This document shows, one piece after another, positions 26,800 to 34,871 of a stretch of 64,000 nucleotides of DNA. This stretch comes from Nocardia sp. NBC_00508. GTDB lineage: Bacteria > Actinomycetota > Actinomycetes > Mycobacteriales > Mycobacteriaceae. Where the stretch lies: assembly GCF_036346875.1 (NCBI RefSeq), contig NZ_CP107852.1, positions 1,302,001 to 1,366,000 of the forward strand. Direction: 5' to 3'. A program made the position numbers and the translations under genes. The notes under the pieces were generated by a model. That model ran no database searches. It saw only the letters and a list, made by a program, of their open reading frames with translations, and was not told the origin of the DNA. Position 1 is the stretch's first letter; each line of letters begins with the position of its first letter.

Positions 26800-27684
26800 A
26801 TGAACAACAACACCGATACACCCGTGACAGTCATCGGACTCGGACTGATGGGCCAGGCGCTCGCCGGTGCGTTCCTGAAAGCCGGGCATCCCACCACCGT
26901 ATGGAACCGAACGACATCCAAGGCCGACCCGTTGGTGGCCCAGGGCGCGCGGCTGGCGCCGACGGTCGGCGACGCGCTCGCGGCATCCTCCCTGACGATC
27001 ATCTGCCTCACCGACTACCAGGCCATGCACGAGCTGCTCGCAGCGAACGATATCGAGCTCGACGGCACGACGGTGATCAACCTGACCTCGGGCGACTCGG
27101 CCCAGGCCCGGGAAACCGCCCACTGGGCCGGACAGCGCGGCGCCCACTACCTGGACGGCGCCATCATGGCCGTCCCGCCGGTGATCGGGACCGCTGCGGC
27201 GGTGATTCTGTTCAGCGGGCCGCAGCCGGACTTCGAGGCACACCAGCCGGCACTCGACGCGCTCGGCACCCTCACCTACCTGGGTGCCGACCACGGGCTG
27301 GCGTCGCTGTACGACGTGGCCGGCCTGGCCATGATGTGGAGTGTCCTGAACGCCTGGCTGCAGGGCACCGCCCTGCTCGAGACCGCCGGTGTCGACGCCG
27401 CAACATATGCGCCGTTCGCACAGCAGATCGCTGCCGGTGTGGCCGAATGGCTGCCCGGGTATGCCGAGCAGATCGACAACAACTCCTTCCCCGCCGAGGT
27501 GTCGGCCCTGCAGACCGACGCGCGGGCCATGGCACACCTGATCCAGGAAAGCGAGGCGGTGGGCGTCAACACCGAACTACCGAAGCTGATCAAGGCAATG
27601 GCCGACCGCGCCATCGCCGCCGGAGACGGTGGAGAGCAGTATCCCGTCCTGATCGAAGAGTTCCGCAAACCCCGCAATGACTGA
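26800..27684 (+). CDS. NAD(P)-dependent imine-reductase-like oxidoreductase
   Basis: The 294-residue product has an N-terminal Rossmann fold with VIGLGLMGQALAGAFLKAGHPTTVWNRT, where the arginine after the second strand suggests NADPH. It belongs to the 6-phosphogluconate/3-hydroxyisobutyrate dehydrogenase superfamily. The C-terminal helical half (LYDVAGLAMMWSVLNAWLQG) fits the imine-reductase branch common in Streptomyces and Nocardia. These enzymes reduce cyclic imines; the natural substrate is usually unknown. The start ATG at 26800 lies immediately behind the MerR-type promoter, implying a nearly leaderless message. Confidence 0.88.
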   Translation: MNNNTDTPVTVIGLGLMGQALAGAFLKAGHPTTVWNRTTSKADPLVAQGARLAPTVGDALAASSLTIICLTDYQAMHELLAANDIELDGTTVINLTSGDSAQARETAHWAGQRGAHYLDGAIMAVPPVIGTAAAVILFSGPQPDFEAHQPALDALGTLTYLGADHGLASLYDVAGLAMMWSVLNAWLQGTALLETAGVDAATYAPFAQQIAAGVAEWLPGYAEQIDNNSFPAEVSALQTDARAMAHLIQESEAVGVNTELPKLIKAMADRAIAAGDGGEQYPVLIEEFRKPRND

Positions 27685-27785
27685 CCGATCTCCCGGCACC
27701 GGGATCCCCGCCTGCCGCACAGCGGATCAGGAAATCAGCCGACCGCATCACGGCTGCGCAGCCGCGTAACCAACGTCCAGCCCTT

Positions 27786-28463
27786 TTACACCTTGTCGGC
27801 ACGCATTGCCAGCCCGAGCAGCGCGCGGTGGATGTACATCACGGTGTCCTCGAGTTCGAGCAAGTCACCTCCGGCACGCAGGGTTCGGCGAACGGCCTCG
27901 TTGGTCGCATCGGTCACCGCCAGATAGGCGAAATCGGGGACCGATGGACCGACGAGGCCAGCCGCTGCACGCCATGATCGGATGAATCCGGCGAACCAGT
28001 GCTGGCATCGTTCGAACGACTCGATCGCGCGCGACCCGGCCACGGCGGTCTCCAGGTAGAACGAGCGCGCGAACGACGGTTCGTCACGCAACAGGGTGAG
28101 GTATTCGCGAATGCCCCGCCGGAGCGCCTCGAGAGGCTCCACCGGTTCGGCGAATACCTGCCTCATTACGTGCTCGAGATGCGCGATCATCAGATCGCGC
28201 CCCGTCTCGGCTGCGGCGAGGAAGCACGCTTCCTTGTCCACGAAGTGCTGATAGAACGTCCGACGCGAAACCTTCGCCGCCGCAGCGATATCCGCGACCG
28301 TCACCGTGAGATAGCCGCGGTCCGCGACGACGACCGTCACCCCGAACAAGAGCCGCTCCCGCTGCGAGCCGGTCACCAGATCCCGAGCAAGACCGTGCGG
28401 CCCGTGCGGCAACTCCGTCAATGTCGGCTCCAGCAACTTCTTACGTCCCATTCGCACTTTCAT
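27786..28463 (-). CDS. TetR-family transcriptional regulator
   Basis: The 225-residue product has a TetR helix-turn-helix (GYLTVTVADIAAAAKVSRRTFYQHFVDKEACFLAA) preceded by a basic extension, and a helical ligand-binding half with FARSFYLETAVAG. I chose the ATG at 28461-28463 (MKVRMGRKK); a second ATG follows four codons later and the frame is open further upstream. Its target is not evident: neighbours on both sides are unrelated and face away or have their own regulators. Confidence 0.88.
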   Translation of the reverse strand: MKVRMGRKKLLEPTLTELPHGPHGLARDLVTGSQRERLLFGVTVVVADRGYLTVTVADIAAAAKVSRRTFYQHFVDKEACFLAAAETGRDLMIAHLEHVMRQVFAEPVEPLEALRRGIREYLTLLRDEPSFARSFYLETAVAGSRAIESFERCQHWFAGFIRSWRAAAGLVGPSVPDFAYLAVTDATNEAVRRTLRAGGDLLELEDTVMYIHRALLGLAMRADKV

Positions 28464-28568
28464 ATCAGGCACGACCCTCGCCGGGTGAGCCGGTTCGACC
28501 GGACAACAGAAGGAGACCCCGATCCACACCGACCAGGGTCTCTGCCGTCTCAGCGTTGCTGGTGGGCG

Positions 28569-28775
28569 TTAGGCGAAGCGGTGGAATTCGCCGTCGATGA
28601 CGCCCGCCGTGAAAGCATCCCACTCGCCGGGCGTGAAGATCAGCGCTGGACCCATTGGGTTCTTCGAGTCACGAACACCGACCTTGCCTCCCGGCAGCCA
28701 TGCGACCTCGACGCAAGTCGACCCACTCTCGCTGCGCCTGCTCTTGAACCAAACAGCTTCGGACGCATCACTCAT
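28569..28775 (-). CDS. DUF397 domain protein, copy 1
   Basis: The 68-residue product is a single DUF397 domain (WFKSRRSESGSTCVEVAWLPGG, VGVRDSKNP, ALIFTPGEWDAFTAGV). It is the most diverged of three tandem copies behind the XRE regulator at 29282. DUF397 proteins are actinobacteria-specific partners of XRE regulators with DUF5753 (WhiJ/AbaA-type systems in Streptomyces) and influence development and antibiotic production there. The inner ATG is used by analogy with copies 2 and 3; an upstream ATG at 28796 is possible. Confidence 0.88.
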   Translation of the reverse strand: MSDASEAVWFKSRRSESGSTCVEVAWLPGGKVGVRDSKNPMGPALIFTPGEWDAFTAGVIDGEFHRFA

Positions 28776-28800
28776 GCTCGCACCATTGCCATCCACCGCA

Positions 28801-29280
28801 GCGAGTTACACGGCTCACCACGCGATGGTCAGACCCGATTGAACTCGCCGTTGTTCACGCCTGCGGTGAAAGCCTCCCACTCCCCCAGGGTGAAGACCAG
28901 CGCCGGACCGGTCGGGTTCTTCGAGTCGCGAAGGCCGACACCGCCCTCCGCCAGCCACGCTACCTCGACGCAATCGCCCTGGCTGCCGCTGTAACTGCTC
29001 TTGAACCAAGCAGCTTCGGACGCCTCACTCATGCTCACACCTTTGCCATCCACCGCAGCGAGTTACACGGCTCACCACGCGATGGTCAGACCCGATTGAA
29101 CTCGCCGTTGTTCACGCCTGCGGTAAAAGCCTCCCACTCCCCCGGGGTGAAGACCAGCGCCGGACCGGTCGGGTTCTTCGAGTCGCGAAGGCCGACACTG
29201 CCCTCTGCCAGCCACGCTACCTCGACACAATCGCTCTGGCTGCCGCTGTAACTGCTCTTGAACCACTCGGCTTCGGATAG
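28801..29280. repeat. Tandem 257-base duplication carrying DUF397 genes
   Basis: The unit 28801-29057 is followed by a nearly identical unit starting at 29058: both begin GCGAGTTACACGGCTCACCA and run through a DUF397 gene with only scattered substitutions. Identity extends through the intergenic part, so the event copied gene plus spacer and is recent. The first copy of the gene (28569-28775) is an older, diverged member outside the near-identical pair. Confidence 0.85.
28829..29032 (-). CDS. DUF397 domain protein, copy 2
   Basis: The 67-residue product (MSEASEAAWFKSSYSGSQGD, then VEVAWLAEGGVGLRDSKNP) differs from copy 3 at only a few positions. AAAGG lies seven bases before the inner ATG, which I prefer to the ATG at 29053. 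It belongs to the same leftward series as the XRE regulator and copy 3 and is presumably co-transcribed with them. One difference, LGEWEAF in place of PGEWEAF, changes the conserved PGEW motif. Confidence 0.88.
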   Translation of the reverse strand: MSEASEAAWFKSSYSGSQGDCVEVAWLAEGGVGLRDSKNPTGPALVFTLGEWEAFTAGVNNGEFNRV

Positions 29281-29295
29281 GTCAATGCTGGTCAC
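29086..29295 (-). CDS. DUF397 domain protein, copy 3 (XRE-proximal)
   Basis: The 69-residue product is a canonical DUF397 domain with WFKSSYSGSQSDCVEVAWL and FTPGEWEAFTAGV. Its GTG start (29293-29295) has GGAG seven bases upstream and overlaps the end of the XRE gene by 14 bases, so the two are translationally coupled. That overlap is typical of XRE-DUF397 pairs and supports a functional partnership. The Streptomyces pairs behave like regulator/partner or toxin-antitoxin-like modules; which applies here is unknown. Confidence 0.9.
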   Translation of the reverse strand: MTSIDLSEAEWFKSSYSGSQSDCVEVAWLAEGSVGLRDSKNPTGPALVFTPGEWEAFTAGVNNGEFNRV

Positions 29296-30202
29296 GCTCA
29301 AACTCCTTCGTCACCCGGCGAATGAGATCCCGGGTCTGCTTTTCATCCAGCGAAACGCTTCGGAGGGCCATAGCAAGTTCACTATAGAGCCGTACCTCAT
29401 CGGGTCTCTCCAGGTATACATCCGGGCTTGGCCCTCCCTCCATGAAGACAATCGGCGGTTCGACAGTCCCACCTTTGGCGTTCGTGTCGAACTCCAGAAG
29501 AGTGAACGAACCGTGCGGCATACCCCAGATCAGCCCCGCGCCATACGGGACTATCCGCAACACAACGTTGGGCAACTTGGAGATCTCGGCCAGGTGCCGA
29601 AGCTGAACCACCATGACCTTTCGGCCACCTACCACCCGGTATAGCGCCGACTCGTGAAGTAGCACTACCAGCGCGACCGGCTTCACTTTGCGGGTGATGA
29701 TGGCTTGCCGCCTGAGCCGCAGTTCGACGCGTCGGTCGATGTCGTCACGGTCATCGAATCCGGGGTATGCGCCGATGACGGCGCGGGCATAGTCAGCGGT
29801 CTGCAACAGTCCAGGGACGTGTTCGTGGTAGGTGACCAATTGTCGCGCAGCACCTTCCAAACCGACGTACATGTTGAACGCGGTGGAGTACAGGCCCCCG
29901 TAGGCGTGATACCAACTCTGCGTCTTGGCAAGAGCCGCAAGGTCGATCGCGCGCTGGATGTCCTCCGAGCTGACGCCATAGAGTTCGCACAGAGCGCGGA
30001 CGTCTTGCTTGCGGACCTTCTGAGTTTGGCCGGTCTCGATGCGTTGCAGGGCGGGTGGGGATAGGTCGACCAGCTTCGCCGCAGCGGCGAGGGTGAACCC
30101 GCTTGCCTCGCGGACCTCGCGCAGAAAACGCCCGAGCTGGCGCCTCGGAAGTGTCGAACTTGGTCCGGTGTCCATGATGTCGTCGTCAACGTCGCTGGTC
30201 AT
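29282..30202 (-). CDS. XRE-family regulator with DUF5753 sensor domain
   Basis: The 306-residue product has an N-terminal helix-turn-helix of the XRE type (LGRFLREVREASGFTLAAAAKLVDLSPPALQRIETGQ) and a C-terminal DUF5753 domain (YVGLEGAARQLVTYHEHVPGLLQTADYARAV, then VEPPIVFMEGG). This is the WhiJ-like architecture of actinomycetes. GGGGAGG stands just before the ATG at 30200-30202, so the start is strong although an upstream ATG exists. It overlaps a DUF397 gene at its 3' end and faces a small + strand operon across a gap with candidate operators. Confidence 0.93.
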   Translation of the reverse strand: MTSDVDDDIMDTGPSSTLPRRQLGRFLREVREASGFTLAAAAKLVDLSPPALQRIETGQTQKVRKQDVRALCELYGVSSEDIQRAIDLAALAKTQSWYHAYGGLYSTAFNMYVGLEGAARQLVTYHEHVPGLLQTADYARAVIGAYPGFDDRDDIDRRVELRLRRQAIITRKVKPVALVVLLHESALYRVVGGRKVMVVQLRHLAEISKLPNVVLRIVPYGAGLIWGMPHGSFTLLEFDTNAKGGTVEPPIVFMEGGPSPDVYLERPDEVRLYSELAMALRSVSLDEKQTRDLIRRVTKEFERDQH

Positions 30203-30260
30203 GGCCTCCCCTTCATCGCGGAATCGGATCGGATCACACACGAAATCGGGTCAGTTCTAC

Positions 30261-30310
30261 TGCACTGTCGGATGGCTACGTGCAGTTTCGGATAAATTGC
30301 TGTCGGGCAT
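30261..30310. promoter_or_regulatory. Direct and inverted repeats between the XRE gene and the divergent operon
   Basis: TGCACTGTCGGAT (30261-30273) and TGCAGTTTCGGAT (30281-30293) are direct repeats spaced exactly 20 bases, with a weaker third at 30298. CTGCAC (30260-30265) and GTGCAG (30280-30285) also form a perfect inverted repeat. The 335-base gap (30203-30537) holds no gene, so this is the best candidate operator for the XRE protein. Confidence 0.5.
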
Positions 30311-30537
30311 CCGATTTCCCTGAAACCGATCGGTCACTGGTGGTGTGCTTGGTCATGGCGTTCGAGTGACATCGCAGGTTCGGAGCCGGATTCTCCCGAC
30401 TTGCCGGAGTCACAACAACTTCAACTATGCCCAAAGTCTCTTGATGGCCGCACCTAGGCACGAACAGGAGGGATGGCAAGTTGCTTGCGGTTGCCGGACG
30501 CCGCACACACACCCACCGATTGAGTTCTGGGGGAACC

Positions 30538-30924
30538 ATGACCTACACCCACATCATCAAACCACCGGCCACCGACATCATCGCGCCGCCAACGCCCGTC
30601 CGGCCGAAGGCCATTGGTTTCGTGCGCGGCGACGTGTCCGGGCTGCACGCACCGCGTCACGCCAACGAGGTGCAGCGGCATGCCCGCACATTGGGCTACC
30701 AGTATGTTTACACCGTCCGGCCGCCAGCCGACGAGGGCGATCCGATCGGGTACGCGCTCGGCATGGCCGCTGGGCTCGGCGTCGCGACCATCGTCGTGTT
30801 CGATCTGGAGCACGTGAACAACCAGCCTGCGTTGATCTGCGACGAAGGATATGACCTGGAAACCGTTTCCCCGCAGGGTACTTGGGCGCGTTCGGCTCCA
30901 GGTATCGAGATCGGGGCCGCATGA
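30538..30924 (+). CDS. Small protein resembling a serine-recombinase N-terminal domain
   Basis: The 128-residue product contains AIGFVRGDVSG, a mid-part with RHARTLGYQYVYTV, and IVVFDLEHVNN near the C-terminus. This order recalls the catalytic domain of resolvases (YxRVS, GY, V.DLDRL), but the serine position reads GDVSG and there is no DNA-binding part, so recombinase activity is doubtful. Such stand-alone domains are frequent beside actinomycete XRE/DUF397 loci. GGGGGAA precedes the ATG. Its stop overlaps the next gene's start (ATGA). Confidence 0.7.
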   Translation: MTYTHIIKPPATDIIAPPTPVRPKAIGFVRGDVSGLHAPRHANEVQRHARTLGYQYVYTVRPPADEGDPIGYALGMAAGLGVATIVVFDLEHVNNQPALICDEGYDLETVSPQGTWARSAPGIEIGAA

Positions 30925-31268
30925 TGAACGAAGTCGCTCTCGTCACCCCGCCGACCGTCTGCGGCCTCGCCGAGATCGAGTTGGCGCACCGGCAAATGCA
31001 GCGGCACCGAGCGTGCCGGATCGATCGCTGTGCATGGAAGTGGGTCGCGTACTGCACCCTCGTCCACTACGGCCGAGTCGAGCCGCCGGAATTGAGCCCC
31101 CGCGAACGGGCATACCTGCGCGGCATCGCCTTCCCGGCCGACGACACCGACCACCGGCCCTCTCCGGCCGGCACGCCGAAAGCCGTGACGTTCCAACAAG
31201 TTCTCGATGGGCTCAGCGCCCTGGCGCACGACATGCGGCACCCTTCGGACGAAGCGAGCGAGCGGTGA
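30921..31268 (+). CDS. Hypothetical protein of the XRE/DUF397 locus
   Basis: The 115-residue product has an N-terminal helical segment with four cysteines (CGLAEIELAHRQMQRHRACRID, then RCAWKWVAYC), which may bind metal, and a polar C-terminus. ATGA overlaps the preceding stop, and the stop overlaps the next GTG start, so the three small genes form one translational unit. No family recognised. Confidence 0.72.
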   Translation: MMNEVALVTPPTVCGLAEIELAHRQMQRHRACRIDRCAWKWVAYCTLVHYGRVEPPELSPRERAYLRGIAFPADDTDHRPSPAGTPKAVTFQQVLDGLSALAHDMRHPSDEASER

Positions 31269-31735
31269 ACGACAGCAGATCACTCCTGCCTTCGAAGGAT
31301 TTTGTCCTCGAAGCATGCACAGGCAGGATCCGGCTCCCGCATCCCCTGCTGGAGGCGGCGTACGAACTCGCCGCGCTCCATGAAGCGCGCCTGGATACCC
31401 CCTACCCGGCGCGGGAAGAAATCGACCGCCATCGCACAAGGCTGACTCGGCATATCGACCGCTGGGTCGCGTCCGCATTGCCGCAGGCAATGGGTGCGGC
31501 ATACCTGCACACCGAGACGGTCGGCGCGGTGGTCGACCGCCTCGCCAGGTACTCGGTGCTCGCCCACACCGCACTGCACCGCGACACACGGCAGCCGGAA
31601 ATGCACTACGCATGGCAACAACTCGCCGAACTCGCACTCGGCTACGGTGATCTGTCCTTCGAACTGACCGCGGGCAGGCGTCGTCTTCCGACCCTTATTG
31701 TGCCGCAACCAGATAGGCCCACCCTCGGATGCTAG
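31265..31735 (+). CDS. DUF4254 domain protein
   Basis: The 156-residue product has the helical DUF4254 pattern: LLEAAYELAALHEARL, then RHIDRWVASALP in shifted form, and AYLHTETVGAVVDRLARYSVLAHTAL. The HTET-DRLA stretch is the most recognisable part. Function is unknown; the family recurs beside small resolvase-like genes in Nocardia-type genomes. The GTG start at 31265 overlaps the stop of the preceding gene by four bases. It is the third gene of the operon and is convergent with the glutamate-type binding protein gene. Confidence 0.75.
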   Translation: MNDSRSLLPSKDFVLEACTGRIRLPHPLLEAAYELAALHEARLDTPYPAREEIDRHRTRLTRHIDRWVASALPQAMGAAYLHTETVGAVVDRLARYSVLAHTALHRDTRQPEMHYAWQQLAELALGYGDLSFELTAGRRRLPTLIVPQPDRPTLGC

Positions 31736-31827
31736 TTCGGAAACGCCGTCCTGCTGGTAGCCGAATCCGGCAGCCGGAGCCCGAGGCTCGGGTGATGTGT
31801 GCTGGCGCTGGGATCGTTGGAGTCCGA

Positions 31828-32664
31828 TCAGTACCGGTCGACGGTAGGCGGCGTCAGCGTCATGGTGCCGAGCGAACCGAATGTTTCCTCGAACGCCTTC
31901 TGCCAAGAACCGTCGGCGATCATCGCCTCGATCGCGTCGTTGATCTTGGTGCGGGTCTCCTGATCGCCCTTCTTCAGGCCGATGCCGTATCTCTCTGTGG
32001 TGAACAGCTTGCCGACCAGCTTCAGTTCGCCAGGTGACTGCCCCGAGTAACCGGCAAGGACGATGTCGTCGGTGGTCACCGCGTCCACCGAACCACTGCG
32101 CAGCGCTTCGATGCACTGCGAGTAGTTGTCCACTTCCACCAACTGAACGTCCTTGGCGTAGTTGTCCTTGACGTTCTGCGCCGGGGTGGAGCCTTTGACC
32201 GAGCAGAGCTTCTTGTTGCCCACCAGCGACTCGACACCGGTGATCTCGGTGTTCTCCTTCTTCACCAGCAGGGCCTGCCCCGCCACGAAGTACGGCCCGG
32301 CGAAGTCGACCTTCTCCTTGCGGCCGTCGGTGATCGAATAGGTGGCGACGATGAAGTCCACCTCGCCGTTCATGATCATCGTCTCGCGTTTGGCCGACGG
32401 CGCCTCTTTGAATGTGATCTTGTCGGACTGCACGCCGAGCTTCCCGGCCACGTATTTGGCGATCTCCACCTCATACCCTTGGTACGCGCCGTCCTTGTCG
32501 CGAAAGCCCAGGCCCGGCTGGTCGAACTTGATGCCGATGGTCAGCTTGCCCTCCCTCGCGTGATCAGTGGCGGTCCCGGCGTCGCTGCCGCCACCGCAGG
32601 CGGTGGCGGCGAGGGCGACGGCGATCGCCCCGATACCGAGGCGAAATATGCGGTTGATCCTCAT
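31828..32664 (-). CDS. Lipoprotein substrate-binding protein of an amino-acid ABC transporter
   Basis: The 278-residue product has a lipoprotein signal (lipobox LAATACG, Cys about 23) and a periplasmic-binding-protein fold of the glutamate/cystine group (KLTIGIKFDQPGLGFRDKDG, then VEIAKYVAGKLG and MNGEVDFIVATYSIT). It resembles GluB of corynebacteria. The usual permease and ATPase genes (gluA, gluC, gluD) are absent on both sides, so it is an orphan that must pair with a transporter encoded elsewhere, or act as a sensor. The start is the ATG at 32662-32664. Confidence 0.9.
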   Translation of the reverse strand: MRINRIFRLGIGAIAVALAATACGGGSDAGTATDHAREGKLTIGIKFDQPGLGFRDKDGAYQGYEVEIAKYVAGKLGVQSDKITFKEAPSAKRETMIMNGEVDFIVATYSITDGRKEKVDFAGPYFVAGQALLVKKENTEITGVESLVGNKKLCSVKGSTPAQNVKDNYAKDVQLVEVDNYSQCIEALRSGSVDAVTTDDIVLAGYSGQSPGELKLVGKLFTTERYGIGLKKGDQETRTKINDAIEAMIADGSWQKAFEETFGSLGTMTLTPPTVDRY

Positions 32665-32876
32665 CGAATTCGGTTCCCTCTCAAGCTGAGCCGTCCGGCC
32701 GGATCGCAGGCCCGGGTGCTAACGACACGTCATCTTTCCCCGGGGATCCCGACGCCCGTATCGAACACCTTCCCGCCAGTGAAAACCGGATCTGGCGCCG
32801 ACAACCGAACGCTCCTGCGCGAGATCCTCCCACCGATAGAGAATCGCCATCCACGGCGGTCTCTAGGATCAGCACG

Positions 32877-33233
32877 ATGCCCCTCCGCAGCCGCCCGGTC
32901 GCAGCCGCCCTGATCTACATCGTGAGCTCGGTCTTGATCGGACCGACCATCTACCTGACCGGTGTGTACCGCATTCGAACCAGCGATCGCTGCGTCTCTC
33001 ATTTCGACCCGGAACCACGCGGAGCAGATGTTATTGCTGCCCAAATCTTTCAGGTCACCAGTGCCGGTATTTTGGTGGCGATCGGGATTTTCCTATTGAT
33101 CCTCCTGTCGACCAACCACTCTCGGATCGGCCTTCTGCGCCTTGTCCCGAGCAGCCTCGGGGTTCTCGTCATGATCTTCGGATATGGGATCACCCTGGCC
33201 GCCGGTTTTCAATTTCCGTCCTGTTGGCGGTGA
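32877..33233 (+). CDS. Hypothetical membrane protein
   Basis: The 118-residue product has three hydrophobic segments: about 9-29 (ALIYIVSSVLIGPTIYL), 57-77 (VTSAGILVAIGIFLLILL) and 88-111 (LVPSSLGVLVMIFGYGITLAAG). A cysteine follows the first helix and another sits near the end. No family recognised. There is no good ribosome-binding site, and the gene stands alone between divergent and convergent neighbours. Confidence 0.55.
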   Translation: MPLRSRPVAAALIYIVSSVLIGPTIYLTGVYRIRTSDRCVSHFDPEPRGADVIAAQIFQVTSAGILVAIGIFLLILLSTNHSRIGLLRLVPSSLGVLVMIFGYGITLAAGFQFPSCWR

Positions 33234-33472
33234 TCTGACATCCAGGGCTCGGGCGCCGCTCGGAATCCACTTCGCCCTGGGTGCGCTTCTGCTGTACTTG
33301 ATCTTGGAGATTCAGCCTCTGGACGATGACTACGAGATCGGGTGTAGGCACCGAGACCGTGACCGCACCCAGCCAACCGAAGCACGCCGGATGCAGCCTC
33401 TCGATCATCCGCACTACCTGCGCCACAGGGGATCTCGCGTAGGTGAGCGCGATATCGCATTCGGGTTGATCG

Positions 33473-33955
33473 TCACGTTTCGCAGGCGATGCCGTCGTTG
33501 TCTCGGTCCAGCTGTGATCTGTAGCCGGGTTCCCCACGCCGAAGGGGCGCGGCGCCCGCGGCGCGGGCTGCGGCACAGTTGGGGTAGTAGACGTTGGGCG
33601 ATGGGGGCGGCGGCGCGGGTACGACGACTGGCGGCGGCACCGGTGCGGCGGGCGGCACAGAGCTGGGCCCGGGCGCTGCCTGCGGCGGCACCGGTGCGGC
33701 GGGCGGCGCGGATGTTGACCCCGGCGCTGCCGATGGCGGTGCCGGTTCGATGCTCGATGGGGGTGTGGGCCGAATCGGTAGCGCAGCAGTGGTTGTCGTC
33801 GGGGGTGGCGTCGTGCGGGTGGCTGTTGCCGCCGAAGTGCTGAGTCGCGTGGTCGTGGCCGGTGTCGAGGGCGTCGCGGAGCCGCACGCGGCGGCTCCCA
33901 CCGTAAATGCCGCGAAGGTGACGAGGACGGCGGCACGTCGTCGTGTTATTTTCAT
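33473..33955 (-). CDS. Lipoprotein with Excalibur calcium-binding domain
   Basis: The 160-residue product has a lipoprotein signal peptide (MKITRRRAAV start, lipobox VGAAAC), a long T- and P-rich linker with repeated SAPPAAPVPP/APGPSSVPP-like blocks, and a C-terminal Excalibur domain (VYYPNCAAARAAGAAPLRRG, ending DRDNDGIACE). The DxDxDGxxCE ending binds calcium and is found on surface and wall proteins. The linker probably spans the cell wall. I chose the ATG at 33953-33955, which opens the signal peptide. Confidence 0.88.
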   Translation of the reverse strand: MKITRRRAAVLVTFAAFTVGAAACGSATPSTPATTTRLSTSAATATRTTPPPTTTTAALPIRPTPPSSIEPAPPSAAPGSTSAPPAAPVPPQAAPGPSSVPPAAPVPPPVVVPAPPPPSPNVYYPNCAAARAAGAAPLRRGEPGYRSQLDRDNDGIACET

Positions 33956-34229
33956 GTTCCCTGATTCCGAGGTAGAGGTGCGTGTCCGAGCGTCGTTGCT
34001 TGGTGAGCGCCGCCTCCCCGACAAGGCATGAACGCATCTCGCCATGGCTCACCGCCGCGCGGGACCACACCTCAGTGGTTGGTGGTCATCCAGTCCTCCA
34101 GTGGCCCTGCGCAATCCGGACGCCGGGGACTGCCCGGACTATCGCCGCTGGCTCCGCAAGTGTTTCCGGCCGTCGTGCCGCAATGGGGTAGGCAAGGATG
34201 AGGCGCGAATCGGCGACACGAGATACGGC

Positions 34230-34340
34230 CTATGCGATGTAGTTGGTGATCTCCCGCGCCACAGCGAGTAGCGGTTCCTTCTGGGCTCGGATCCGTTCGG
34301 GCGGGAGCCTGTCGTTGATAGCCGAGATGGTGACCGCCAT
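34230..34340 (-). pseudogene. Possible C-terminal remnant of an IclR-type regulator
   Basis: A 36-codon open frame encodes a peptide (MAVTISAINDRLPPERIRAQ to AREITNYIA, stop at 34230-34232) that looks like the last helix-strand of IclR effector domains, where AVSVSGP-type strands are followed by RL..ER. The frame has no promoter-like start and the upstream part of such a gene is missing. It may be a decayed fragment. The rest of the gap 33956-34440 contains nothing else that I recognise apart from the terminator. Confidence 0.35.
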
Positions 34341-34389
34341 GTTGCACCTTCCGCGGCCGCTCACCTCATGACGCAAAGGCGTAGACCGA

Positions 34390-34428
34390 CGAAACGGCCC
34401 CACCGGATTTTCCGATGGGGCCGTTTCG
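34390..34428 (-). terminator. Terminator of the ctaC-ctaF operon
   Basis: CGAAACGGCCCCACCGG (34390-34406) and CCGATGGGGCCGTTTCG (34412-34428) form a 17-base stem with one mismatch and a five-base loop. It lies 12 bases after the ctaF stop. Confidence 0.9.
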
Positions 34429-34440
34429 GCAGTTCTCAGG

Positions 34441-34857
34441 TCAGTGCTTCTCGGGCCCGAGGTAGTACTCGAACACCAGCCCCGCAGCGGCGACCAGGAC
34501 GCAGACCACGCCGATGCCGATCAGCCAGAACTGGAAGAACGCCAGGCCGATGGCGGTCACCGAACCGGCGGCGGCCAGGGTGATGGGCCAGAAGCTACCG
34601 GGCGAGAAGAAGCCCAGGTCGCCCGCGCCGTCGACGATCTCCGCGTCCTCGTAGTCCTCCGGACGCAGGTCGAGGCGACGGGCGACGAACCGGAAGTAGG
34701 TGCCGATGATCAGCGAGAGGCCCGCGGTCAGCACCGTGGCCGTGGTGCCGGCCCACTCGACGCCGGTGCGCGACTGGCCGGTGAAGAAGCCGTAGATCAC
34801 CGCCACGATGATGAAGAACACCGTGAGCAGCTCGAAAATCCGCGCTTCGATCTTCAT
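34441..34857 (-). CDS. ctaF: Cytochrome c oxidase subunit IV (actinobacterial)
   Basis: The 138-residue product has four predicted transmembrane helices: two N-terminal ([37 protein letters not shown]) and two C-terminal ([38 protein letters not shown]). This is the actinobacteria-specific small subunit of the aa3 oxidase, which lies in the bcc-aa3 supercomplex. It follows ctaC by 14 bases in the same operon, as in mycobacteria (Rv2199c) and corynebacteria. Confidence 0.93.
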   Translation of the reverse strand: MKIEARIFELLTVFFIIVAVIYGFFTGQSRTGVEWAGTTATVLTAGLSLIIGTYFRFVARRLDLRPEDYEDAEIVDGAGDLGFFSPGSFWPITLAAAGSVTAIGLAFFQFWLIGIGVVCVLVAAAGLVFEYYLGPEKH

Positions 34858-34871
34858 GTCAGATCAATTCC

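Noticed and set aside
32877..33960. A phage or transposon explanation for the accessory region
   Set aside because: No integrase, transposase, tRNA-associated att site or inverted-repeat pair was found between 19.4 and 34.4 kb. The only recombinase-like gene lacks key residues.
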